Position numbers and translations under genes: made by a program
The notes under the pieces: generated by a model
What the model saw: only the letters and a program-made list of their open reading frames with translations
Told to the model about the DNA's origin: nothing
The model's database searches: none
Part shown: one piece after another, positions 27,412 to 34,047 of the stretch
Layout: every line of letters starts with the position of its first letter
Numbering within the stretch: position 1 is the first letter of the stretch
DNA from: Acidobacteria bacterium RIFCSPLOWO2_02_FULL_61_28
GTDB taxonomy: Bacteria > Acidobacteriota > Terriglobia > 2-12-FULL-54-10
DNA: 43,798 nt
Direction: 5' to 3'
Assembly: GCA_001767035.1 (NCBI GenBank)
Contig: MEKR01000196.1
Location: 32,336-76,133, forward strand

Positions 27412-30159
27412 TCATCCCAGCTTCTGCAACGATTCCGTCATCCGAGAACATTTCTCGGTCAACTCGGCTTTGCGCTGGCGGAGCGAGTCCACCACCTTCG
27501 CGGGAGCCTTGGAAAGAAACTGCTCGTTTTGTAACTGCGCATCCACGGAACGCAGTTCTCCCAGCAGTTTCTCGCCTTCCTTGCGCAGCCGGGCGCGCTC
27601 GGCATCGAGGTCCACCGCGTCTTTCGACTCGATCTTGAGCGCACAGTCCGGCAGCGAGCGCACCACGCCGCCTTCGTTTGTGAGCGGGGCCGATGCGAGG
27701 GTCAGTGCCGAGAGGCTCGCCAGCCGCTCAATCGCCGCGCGGTAGTCCAAGCTCAACCGCGCCACGCCGTCGTCGGGCGCGTAGAGTTCCGCGGGAATCT
27801 TCCGCTTGGCGTCCACGCGCATCTCGGCGCGCATGTTGCGGAGGTTGACGATGATCTGCTGGAGCCGGTCCATCTGCCGCTCGGCGTCCTCGTCCACGAG
27901 GTTGGGCTCATGCGCCGGATACGCAGCCAGCGCAATCGAGCCTGCGCGGGCGCCCAGCCGCTGCCAGAGTTCCTCGGTGATGAACGGCATCATCGGGTGG
28001 AGCAGCCGCAGCGCAATGTCAAATGCGCGGCAGAGATTCTCAAACGCCACACGTATTCCTACCGGTCGCAGATCCTCGGATTTATCGTTTACTGCCTCAA
28101 AACCGAGCTTCTTGAGTTCGAGATACCAGTCGCAGAATTCGTGCCAGAAGAAGTGGTAGATCAGGTGCGCGGCTTCGTGAAAGCGGAAGGCGTCCCAGGC
28201 GGCGGCCATTTCGCCCGCGATGCACGAGAGCCGGGAGAAAATCCAGCGGTCTTCGAGCAAGAGCGTCCCGTCCGGTCCTGCGACGGGCTGAAAATTCCCA
28301 TCAGCAGGCGGCGTCCAGCTTGTGATGCCCGCCTTTTCGAGCGACAGGAAGAGGAACCGGGACGCGTTCCAAATCTTGTTGGCGAAAGCGCGGTAGCCCT
28401 CCATGCGGTCTTCCGAGAGCGCGATGTCGGTGCCGGGAGCGGCCATGATCGCGAGCGTAAAGCGCACGGCATCCGTGCCGAATTTCTCTGTGACCACGAG
28501 AGGATCAATGACGTTGCCGCGCGTCTTCGACATCTTCTGCTTCTCGGCGTCGCGCACGAGCTGGTGGATATAGACGACGCGGAACGGTACATTATCGCCG
28601 GGCTTGATTTCGCGCATGAACTCGATCCCCATCATCATCATCCGCGCCACCCAGAAAAAAAGAATGTCGAAGCCCGTAATCATGAGCGAGGTCGGATAGA
28701 AGACGCGCAGGTCCTCGGTCGCGTCCGGCCAGCCGAGCGTCGAAAACGGCCACAGCGCCGAACTGAACCACGTGTCGAGCACGTCGGGGTCCTGCTTGAG
28801 ATTGCCCGCCCGGCAGTGCGGGCACTGGGCTGGCTCCTCCCGCGCCACGACCACTTCGTTGCACGCGCCGCAATGCCACGCCGGGACGCGGTGGCCCCAC
28901 CAAAGCTGCCGCGAGATGCACCAGTCGTGGATGTTGGTCAGCCAATCAAAATAAATCTTGGCGTAGTTTTCCGGGGTGAAGCGCGTGCGGCCCTCTTCGA
29001 CGGCGCGAATCGCAGCCTCCGCCAGCGGCTTCACCTTGACGAACCATTGCGTCGAAAGGCGCGGCTCGACCACCGTCTTGCAGCGCTGGCAGCGTCCCAG
29101 GGCGTGCGTGTAGGGCTCAATCTTTTCGAGCAAGCCCTGCTCTTCGAGATCCGCCAGAATGCGTTTGCGCGCCGCAAAGCGGTCGAGGCCCGCGTAGGCT
29201 CCGGCGTTCGAGTTCATCTTGCCGGTCTCGTCCATCACGTCAATCTGCGGCAGGTGGTGGCGCTCGCCAGCCAGAAAGTCGTTGGCGTCGTGCGCCGGAG
29301 TGACCTTCACCACGCCGGTCCCGAACGCCGGGTCGGCCAGCTCGTCGAGGATGAACGGGATGTCGCGGTTCATCAGCGGCAGCCGCGCCGTCTTGCCGTG
29401 GAATTTCTTGTAGCGCTCATCCGCCGGATTGACGGCCACCGCCGTGTCTCCGAGCATCGTCTCCGGGCGCGTCGTCGCCACGACCACGTGCTCGCCAGTG
29501 GGGACGGGCCTCCCGGCCCGTCCGCTTTCTTCCGCACCCAGCACCGGATACCGGATGTGAAACAGATTGCCGAGGTGCTCTTCGTGAACCACTTCGAGGT
29601 CCGAAATGGCCGTCTGGCAGCGCGGACACCAGTTGACGATGTACTTGCCGCGATAAATCAGCTTCTTTTCATAGAGGCGGACAAAAACCTCGCGGACTGC
29701 GCGCGAGAGGCCGGGATCGAGCGTGAAGCGCTCGCGCGACCAGTCGCAGGAAGCGCCGAGGCGAACCATCTGCCTCTTGATCGTGTCGCCGCTCTGCGCT
29801 TTCCATTCCCAGACCTTCTTTTCAAAGGCCTCGCGGCCCAGCGTGCGGCGGTCAAGTTTCTGCTCGGCGAGTTGCCGCTCGACGACCATCTGCGTGGCGA
29901 TGCCGGCATGGTCGGTGCCCGGCAGCCAGAGCGTGTTGAACCCCTGCATCCGCTTCCACCGGACAATAATGTCAATCTCGGTGTGCTCCAGCATGTGCCC
30001 CATGTGGAGCGAGCCGGTCACGTTCGGCGGCGGGATGACAAGCGAAAACATGGGCCTCGTCGAGGCGGCATCTGCCTCATAGAGGCGCTTCTCGACCCAC
30101 TCCCGCGCCCAGCGCGGCTCAATCTCCGAGGGGTTATACTGTTTTGCAATCTCAGCCAT
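27412..30159 (-). CDS. valS: Valyl-tRNA synthetase
   Basis: ValS charges tRNA-Val. Class I signature HMGH at residues 52-55 (PPPNVTGSLHMGHM), GTDHAGIATQ, the editing domain with VVVATTRPETMLGDTAVAV, WCISRQLWWGHR, KMSKTRGNV, and a C-terminal coiled coil (residues about 850-915) that contacts tRNA. 915 residues. The ATG at 30159 fits the family; a start at 30186 is less likely. Residues about 213-219, just ahead of the editing motif, are coded by a perfect palindrome (29502-29523). hicBA lies directly upstream, between this start and a second copy of the first 20 codons. Confidence 0.97.
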   Translation of the reverse strand: MAEIAKQYNPSEIEPRWAREWVEKRLYEADAASTRPMFSLVIPPPNVTGSLHMGHMLEHTEIDIIVRWKRMQGFNTLWLPGTDHAGIATQMVVERQLAEQKLDRRTLGREAFEKKVWEWKAQSGDTIKRQMVRLGASCDWSRERFTLDPGLSRAVREVFVRLYEKKLIYRGKYIVNWCPRCQTAISDLEVVHEEHLGNLFHIRYPVLGAEESGRAGRPVPTGEHVVVATTRPETMLGDTAVAVNPADERYKKFHGKTARLPLMNRDIPFILDELADPAFGTGVVKVTPAHDANDFLAGERHHLPQIDVMDETGKMNSNAGAYAGLDRFAARKRILADLEEQGLLEKIEPYTHALGRCQRCKTVVEPRLSTQWFVKVKPLAEAAIRAVEEGRTRFTPENYAKIYFDWLTNIHDWCISRQLWWGHRVPAWHCGACNEVVVAREEPAQCPHCRAGNLKQDPDVLDTWFSSALWPFSTLGWPDATEDLRVFYPTSLMITGFDILFFWVARMMMMGIEFMREIKPGDNVPFRVVYIHQLVRDAEKQKMSKTRGNVIDPLVVTEKFGTDAVRFTLAIMAAPGTDIALSEDRMEGYRAFANKIWNASRFLFLSLEKAGITSWTPPADGNFQPVAGPDGTLLLEDRWIFSRLSCIAGEMAAAWDAFRFHEAAHLIYHFFWHEFCDWYLELKKLGFEAVNDKSEDLRPVGIRVAFENLCRAFDIALRLLHPMMPFITEELWQRLGARAGSIALAAYPAHEPNLVDEDAERQMDRLQQIIVNLRNMRAEMRVDAKRKIPAELYAPDDGVARLSLDYRAAIERLASLSALTLASAPLTNEGGVVRSLPDCALKIESKDAVDLDAERARLRKEGEKLLGELRSVDAQLQNEQFLSKAPAKVVDSLRQRKAELTEKCSRMTESLQKLG
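29502..29523. repeat. Palindromic insert inside valS
   Basis: GGACGGGCC at 29502-29510 and GGCCCGTCC at 29515-29523 form a 9-base perfect hairpin with a 4-base loop. It codes SGRAGRPVP-type residues in a spot where ValS proteins usually have only a short link before the editing motif. Confidence 0.65.
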
Positions 30160-30161
30160 AT
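30095..30161 (-). repeat. valS 5'-end direct repeat, copy 1 (native)
   Basis: These 67 bases hold the first codons of valS and match 30716-30782 with only three differences. Similarity continues weakly into the promoter (GACTATACC in both). The two copies flank hicBA. Confidence 0.85.
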
Positions 30162-30188
30162 TCTGAGTGGGACTATACCTTTCCACTG

Positions 30189-30428
30189 CTACGCTTTGTC
30201 ATAGGCTTGCAAAAAGTCATCTCTAGAAATCCCGGCCTGGGTACAAATGGTTCGCAGGGTTGAGGCTTTGATCCGGAGGTGGTTCGGCATTGTCAACGGG
30301 GTCTTGCTTCCATCCGGATTTTCGCGCACCATCGAGATGTGCTCCCGCTCCCGCACTAGACGGAAGCCCAAGAACTCCAACGCACGGATGACCTTACGCT
30401 TGGAAGCATCGGCAGGAAACGGGGGCAT
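30189..30428 (-). CDS. hicA: HicA-family toxin (mRNA interferase)
   Basis: HicA is a small dsRBD-fold RNase that cleaves mRNA when its partner HicB is lost. The 79-residue protein shows KVIRALEFLGFRLVREREHISM with the His of the catalytic region, TMPNHLRIKASTLRTICTQAGISRDDF, and the usual length. The ATG at 30426-30428 overlaps the hicB stop (TGATG), so translation is coupled. A TTG one codon earlier is also in frame. It lies 29 bases before the valS ATG. Confidence 0.93.
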   Translation of the reverse strand: MPPFPADASKRKVIRALEFLGFRLVREREHISMVRENPDGSKTPLTMPNHLRIKASTLRTICTQAGISRDDFLQAYDKA

Positions 30429-30655
30429 CAAACGTCCACATTCGTCTCAGTGACAAACGCTTCGAGCAACGGCGGTTCCATCTCAAGGACGCTGTCGCCA
30501 AAACTCTCGACGTGAAACCGGATCGCGGACTGCACATCCGCCAGGGCTTCCTCATAGGTGTCGCCCTCCCCGACCACGATTCCCTTCACGCCGACCGGAT
30601 AAGCGACGTATCCGTCCGGATGTTTCTCCACGATGATTTTGATCTGTCGCTTCAC
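30428..30655 (-). CDS. hicB: HicB-family antitoxin
   Basis: HicB binds and neutralises HicA. The 75-residue protein has the partial RNase-H-like fold of HicB: IKIIVEKHPDGYVAYPVGVKG, then GEGDTYEEALADVQSAIRFHVESFG. It lacks the C-terminal DNA-binding domain of longer HicB proteins. The start is a GTG at 30653-30655 with GGGAGG 7 bases before it; a TTG at 30670 would sit on that site. hicB comes before hicA with a 1-base overlap. No clear own promoter is seen; the promoter at 30792-30821 may read through. Confidence 0.92.
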   Translation of the reverse strand: MKRQIKIIVEKHPDGYVAYPVGVKGIVVGEGDTYEEALADVQSAIRFHVESFGDSVLEMEPPLLEAFVTETNVDV

Positions 30656-30715
30656 GGTGCTGCCTCCCAAAACCCGTCTCCCTTATGATATTACGCTTTT
30701 TCCGTTGCCCGCCAC

Positions 30716-30782
30716 ACTCACTCCTGCGCCCAGCGCGGCTCAATCTCCGACGGGTTATACTGTTTTGCAATCTCAGCCATAT
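30716..30782 (-). pseudogene. valS 5'-end duplicate, copy 2: a 20-codon leader reading
   Basis: On the minus strand, ATG at 30778-30780 opens a 20-codon frame that repeats the ValS N-terminus (MAEIAKQYNPSEIEPRWA) and ends at a TGA where ValS has TGG. A good promoter (30792-30821) stands right before it. So this copy is probably still transcribed, ahead of hicBA. It is the relic of the ancestral valS start, or a leader peptide. Confidence 0.8.
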
Positions 30783-30791
30783 GGGAATTTG

Positions 30792-30821
30792 ACTATACCG
30801 TTTGGAAGGCGGGGCCGTCAA
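30792..30821 (-). promoter_or_regulatory. Promoter ahead of the valS duplicate and hicBA
   Basis: On the minus strand TTGACG (30816-30821), 18 bases, TATAGT (30792-30797). The duplicate ATG follows 12 bases after the -10. The native valS copy has the same -10 (TATAGT, 30172-30177) but a poorer -35. Confidence 0.65.
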
Positions 30822-30910
30822 TTCCGGCGCAGTTGCGGCGGCGAGTGCAAACAATACGAAAGTGCGGAAAAGCGCATATGATAGGCTTGGCACGAAACGG
30901 AGGAGGGGCC

Positions 30911-30991
30911 ATGGGTGATTTTGGAGAAGTACCGGAGTCATTGCCTATAGATCACTTTCGTCATAAAGGAAAAAACTTAGCAGGATTTTGA
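30911..30991 (+). CDS. 0-frame N-terminal part of the pentapeptide-TIR protein (frameshifted)
   Basis: A 26-codon frame with a near-perfect ribosome site (GGAGGAGGGG) right before its ATG. It reads MGDFGEVPESLPIDHFRH then KGKNLAGF and stops. The long pentapeptide-TIR frame begins in the -1 frame just before this stop and has no ATG, GTG or ribosome site of its own. Proteins of that kind usually have a stretch before the L..HHEW motif, so this short frame is most likely the real N-terminus. The two frames join at the heptamer at 30970-30976. If read as one protein, the junction is HKGKNLSRILKAHHEW. Confidence 0.7.
   Translation: MGDFGEVPESLPIDHFRHKGKNLAGF
30970..30976 (+). promoter_or_regulatory. 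Candidate -1 ribosomal frameshift site (A AAA AAC)
   Basis: The heptamer A AAA AAC lies exactly in the X XXY YYZ phase of the 0-frame (GGA AAA AAC). A -1 slip here enters the pentapeptide-TIR frame. A stop in the -1 frame at 30964-30966 lies just upstream, so the slip must occur at or after this point. I see no strong downstream hairpin. A plain indel in the six-A run would look the same. Confidence 0.5.
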
Positions 30992-32025
30992 AGGCACACC
31001 ACGAATGGGTTCTGTCGGATGGAAGGAAAGGGACTCAAGCCAATCTCTCTGGGGCCCAACTGAACCACGCCGACCTGAGTGGGGTTGATTTGGTCCGGTC
31101 TGACATGAGAGGTGCCCACCTGTGGGGGGCTCATTTAGGGGGGGCTGATTTGACAGGGACAGACCTGAGGGAAGGCGACGTTTGTGGAGCAGACCTGTGC
31201 AGAAGCAACCTGAGCAATGCTGACCTACGGGAGAGCGACCTAAGTGAAACCGATTTAAGAGAAGCCGACCTGCGAGGGGCCAACCTGAGCGGGGTTGATT
31301 TGGTAAAGGCAGACCTGAGCCGCGCACGCTTGACAGAAACGAATATGCATGCGGCTGTCTTGGGATGCAGCATAATTGCTGACTGCGATTTGAGCAGTGT
31401 AAAAGGCATTGAAGCGATAGAGCACGTTGCCCCCTCGGACATAGGCATTGACACTATCCTTAAGTCGAAAGGGAGAATTCCTGAAATGTTCCTCAAGGGA
31501 ATAGGCGTTCCAGACGTTCTAATCGCATCCGCAAAATCCCTTGCCCAAAGTCCAATAGAGTTTCAGACTTGTTTGATCAGGCACTCCCGCAAGGATAAAG
31601 AATTTGCAAAGCGGCTTTGTGCCGACTTCCGAGCGAAGGGCCTCCGTTGTTGGAATTTCCCCGAATTGACTCCGCATGGAAGGTTCCAGGGCGACTTTGG
31701 ACACGACATTTTCGAATACGACAAAGTGATAGCAGTTTGCTCCGAGTACTCGCTTCACGGGGAACCGCTCGGTGAGGTTATCATTGATGACGTTTGTGAT
31801 GAAATTGAACGCGCCCTTCAACGCGAGGGTCAAGAAAAAAAAGAAATCCTGTTTCCGATTCGCATTGACGATTACCTATTCGATAAATGGGATCATCCGC
31901 GCAAGGCGGACGTGATTGCGAAAGTGGTCGGCGACTTTCGCAACTGGAAAGACCACGAGCAATACAAGAAAAACTTCGACAAGCTGCTCAAGGCATTGAA
32001 CCGCCCGCAACCAGACCGACCTTGA
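30988..32025 (+). CDS. Pentapeptide-repeat TIR-domain protein
   Basis: 345 residues from the TTG at 30988. Residues 20-137 are pentapeptide repeats (ANLSGAQLNHADLSG and more), expected to fold as a right-handed beta helix. A linker (GIDTILKSKGRIPEMFLKGIG) follows. Residues about 191-338 are a TIR-type domain: CLIRHSRKDKEFAKRL, GLRCWNFPELTPHG, DKVIAVCSEYS, ILFPIRIDDYLFD and WKDHEQYKKNFDKLL. Bacterial TIR domains often hydrolyse NAD+ in phage defence; the usual SYS at the start is RHS here. Base composition looks less GC-rich than the neighbours. The TTG has no ribosome site; see the frameshift entry. A zinc-ribbon gene follows. Confidence 0.88.
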   Translation: MKAHHEWVLSDGRKGTQANLSGAQLNHADLSGVDLVRSDMRGAHLWGAHLGGADLTGTDLREGDVCGADLCRSNLSNADLRESDLSETDLREADLRGANLSGVDLVKADLSRARLTETNMHAAVLGCSIIADCDLSSVKGIEAIEHVAPSDIGIDTILKSKGRIPEMFLKGIGVPDVLIASAKSLAQSPIEFQTCLIRHSRKDKEFAKRLCADFRAKGLRCWNFPELTPHGRFQGDFGHDIFEYDKVIAVCSEYSLHGEPLGEVIIDDVCDEIERALQREGQEKKEILFPIRIDDYLFDKWDHPRKADVIAKVVGDFRNWKDHEQYKKNFDKLLKALNRPQPDRP

Positions 32026-32034
32026 TGGTATAAT
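32026..32034 (+). promoter_or_regulatory. Extended -10 promoter (TGGTATAAT) for the zinc-ribbon gene
   Basis: TATAAT at 32029-32034 with TG two bases before it starts right after the TIR gene stop. There is no good -35, as is common for extended -10 promoters. The zinc-ribbon ATG lies 45 bases downstream. Confidence 0.6.
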
Positions 32035-32079
32035 CCCCCGCCGTCGAAAAGAACGAGCAGGTCGTGAAGGGAGCGTGAG

Positions 32080-32295
32080 ATGGGAATTCTCAGGATGGGG
32101 TGCCGGAACCACCCGAGAGCAACGCTCAATATTACAGCAAATTTTTGCACTGATTGCGGTAGTCCGCTGGAAGAGTTGACGGTCGAGGCTTGCGCTCAGT
32201 GCGGCGAGCGAAGGTTCGGGAGATTCTGCCCATTTTGCGGGCACGAGCATGAGGGGCATGAAGCGACGGTCGAAGAGGCAGCGCGGGCGGGGTAA
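32080..32295 (+). CDS. Double zinc-ribbon small protein
   Basis: 71 residues holding two zinc-ribbon units: Cys8/His11 with NFCTDCG (Cys23, Cys26), and CAQCGERRFGRFCPFCG (Cys38, 41, 50, 53). The tail is acidic. Such small ribbons mediate protein or nucleic acid contacts; no catalytic domain is present. The ATG at 32080 has AAGGGAG 6 bases upstream. It follows the TIR gene by 54 bases and has its own promoter in the gap. Whether it works with the TIR protein is unknown. Confidence 0.8.
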   Translation: MGILRMGCRNHPRATLNITANFCTDCGSPLEELTVEACAQCGERRFGRFCPFCGHEHEGHEATVEEAARAG

Positions 32296-32311
32296 TCCAA
32301 GAGAGAAAAGT

Positions 32312-32346
32312 GCAGGTCCTTCGTCGCTGCGCTCCTCAGGATGACA
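32312..32346 (-). repeat. Dispersed repeat family 2, reverse copy
   Basis: Plus strand GCAGGTCCTTCGTCGCTGCG, then CTCCTCAGGATGACA. It fills the gap between the zinc-ribbon gene and the end of the amidase gene (convergent). Confidence 0.75.
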
Positions 32347-32369
32347 ACACAGAAAATGCAGGGAGCTTG

Positions 32370-33905
32370 TTAAATCGGCGGCCTGCGCGTGTGCCAATCA
32401 GTGGCCTGCTCGTAGGCGTAGCCGACTTGGAGGACGGTGGCTTCGTCCCAGAGGCGGCCGACAATTTGCAGACCAACAGGCAAGCCTTCGCTTGAAAAGC
32501 CGCAACAGACAGACAAGGCCGGGTGGCCGGTGGCGTTGAAGCCGCGCGTCAGGCGCGTGGTGGCGGCGCGGGCGTCTTCTTCCTTCCCGCAGATTATGGT
32601 TCGGTTCTCACCGAGCTTAAAGGCCACGAGCGGCGTGGTAGGCGTGACGAGCACGTCCACGTGCTCGAAGAGTTGTTCCAGTTGGCGGCGAATGCGATGG
32701 CGGTCGAGTTGTGCTTGCACGTAATCGGGAGCCGACACTTCCCTGCCCTGCGCCAGACGCCGCCGGATTTCCTCGCCCAAGTCATTAGGACGATTCTCCA
32801 GATGCTCTTTGTGGACGACGTAGGCTTCTACTAAAAGTGTCCTGAGGTTTGCCTCGGTCAGTTCCTCCATGTCGGGCATGTCGGGGGCGCGAACCGGGAC
32901 CACCGTCGCGCCGAGGTCCTCCAGGACGCCTGCGGCCTTGCGCACCAGAGCCGCGACTTCCGGGTGTACGCAGTCGAAGAAATAATTCTCGGGGATGCCG
33001 ACGAGAACCTGACTTCTTCCCCCTGTTCCCTGTTCCCTGTTCCCTATTCCCTGAGTGGCCGCTCCATTACTGTCGCGGCTCGGATTCAAGCTGACCGCTC
33101 CCTCACGGTCGCGGCTCGGATTGGCGCGGCTCTGACTCAGGGACTTGCTCAGGCGGACTTCGCCGACCGGGCGGTCCTCGGAGAAATCGTCTTGGGGATC
33201 AAATCCGGCAATGATTTGATAGACGAGGCCCACGTCCACGACCGTGCGCGCCATCGGACCGACGTGATCGAGCGTATAACCGAGCGGATAAACATTGCGC
33301 AAACTGACGCGGCCGCGAGTCGGCTTGAGTCCGGCGACGCCGCAGAAGCAAGCCGGAATGCGGATCGAGCCGCCGGTGTCGGTGCCGAGCGCCGCATAGC
33401 ACATGCCCGTGGCCAGGGCCACGGCCGAGCCGCCGCTTGAGCCGCCGGGCGTGCGCGCCGGGTCCCAGGGATTGCGCGTGGGGCCGAAGTGCGGATTGTC
33501 ATTGGTGATGCCATAAGCAAACTCATGGAGCGCCGTCTTGCCGACCAGCACCGCGCCGGCTTGGCGCAGCCGCTCGACGACCGTGGCGTCGGCGTCCGGG
33601 ACAAAATCCGCCATGATCTTCGATCCCGCCGTGGTGCGGATACCGCGCGTATAGAACAAGTCTTTCAAGGCCACGGGAACGCCGTGGAGCGGGCCGCGAT
33701 ATTCGCCCTTGGCGATTTCGGTCTCGGCGGCGCGGGCCTGTTCGCGCGCCAAGTCCGCGGTCACGGTCCAGAAAGCGTTCAGAGGGGGATTCACCTGCTC
33801 GATGCGCTCGAGCGCCTGCGCGGTCACCTCGACGGGCGAGACCTGTTTGGAGCGAATCAGCGCGCCGACATCGGCGAGGCTCATTTCGTGGAGCGGGGTG
33901 GACAT
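32370..33905 (-). CDS. Amidase signature family protein (GatA-like)
   Basis: An amidase with the Ser-cisSer-Lys triad. Seen: VALKDLFYTRG (Lys), PGGSSGGSAVALATG (cis-Ser) and LGTDTGGSIRIPACFCG (nucleophile Ser), then GLKPTRGRVS. It could act on small amides; GatA of the tRNA amidotransferase is less likely, because no gatB or gatC is adjacent. The ATG at 33905 gives 511 residues; the reading before it is repeat-derived. Residues about 258-298 are an in-frame insert coded by two family 1 repeats and a 7-base tandem repeat; related proteins have only a short loop there. It is downstream of the MEMO gene. Confidence 0.92.
   Translation of the reverse strand: MSTPLHEMSLADVGALIRSKQVSPVEVTAQALERIEQVNPPLNAFWTVTADLAREQARAAETEIAKGEYRGPLHGVPVALKDLFYTRGIRTTAGSKIMADFVPDADATVVERLRQAGAVLVGKTALHEFAYGITNDNPHFGPTRNPWDPARTPGGSSGGSAVALATGMCYAALGTDTGGSIRIPACFCGVAGLKPTRGRVSLRNVYPLGYTLDHVGPMARTVVDVGLVYQIIAGFDPQDDFSEDRPVGEVRLSKSLSQSRANPSRDREGAVSLNPSRDSNGAATQGIGNREQGTGGRSQVLVGIPENYFFDCVHPEVAALVRKAAGVLEDLGATVVPVRAPDMPDMEELTEANLRTLLVEAYVVHKEHLENRPNDLGEEIRRRLAQGREVSAPDYVQAQLDRHRIRRQLEQLFEHVDVLVTPTTPLVAFKLGENRTIICGKEEDARAATTRLTRGFNATGHPALSVCCGFSSEGLPVGLQIVGRLWDEATVLQVGYAYEQATDWHTRRPPI
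33021..33053. repeat. 7-base tandem repeat (TTCCCTG) in the amidase gene
   Basis: Almost five units of CCCTGTT; one unit has A in place of G. It is inside the coding frame. Because 7 is not a multiple of 3, loss or gain of a unit would shift the frame. Confidence 0.85.
33059..33085 (+). repeat. Dispersed repeat family 1 copy inside the amidase gene (a)
   Basis: CCGCTCCATTACTGTCGCGG then CTCGGAT. On the coding strand it reads NPSRDSNGAA within the amidase. Confidence 0.8.
33095..33121 (+). repeat. Dispersed repeat family 1 copy inside the amidase gene (b)
   Basis: CCGCTCCCTCACGGTCGCGG then CTCGGAT, nearly the same as the copy at 33059 and as 43041-43068. On the coding strand it reads NPSRDREGAV. 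Confidence 0.85.
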
Positions 33906-33929
33906 GGGTTTGACACTAGCCACGGAGAC

Positions 33930-34025
33930 ACAGAGGCGAAGCAGAGGATGCAGACGAAGCAAAGGACGCAGATGAAGGTATCCTCTGTCTCCTTTGTCTC
34001 CCTTGCTTCGTTTGCCTCCCCCGCG
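33930..34025. repeat. Short-word repeat stretch between the MEMO and amidase genes
   Basis: Purine words (CACGGAGACACAGAGG, GACGAAGCAAAGGACGCAG) on the left and their pyrimidine complements (CCTTTGTCTCCC, TTGCTTCGTTTGCC) on the right give a loose inverted repeat. No gene seen. Confidence 0.5.
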
Positions 34026-34047
34026 TCATCTGCCTCCGCAATGTGGC

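Noticed and set aside
27910-30204. Open frame of 764 codons on the plus strand opposite valS
   Set aside because: Arg/His-rich sequence without domains, fully antisense to valS; a mirror frame.
33010-33130. CRISPR array suggested by repeated units in the amidase gene
   Set aside because: Units are 7 bases or two diverged repeats inside a coding frame; no spacer-repeat pattern and no cas genes.
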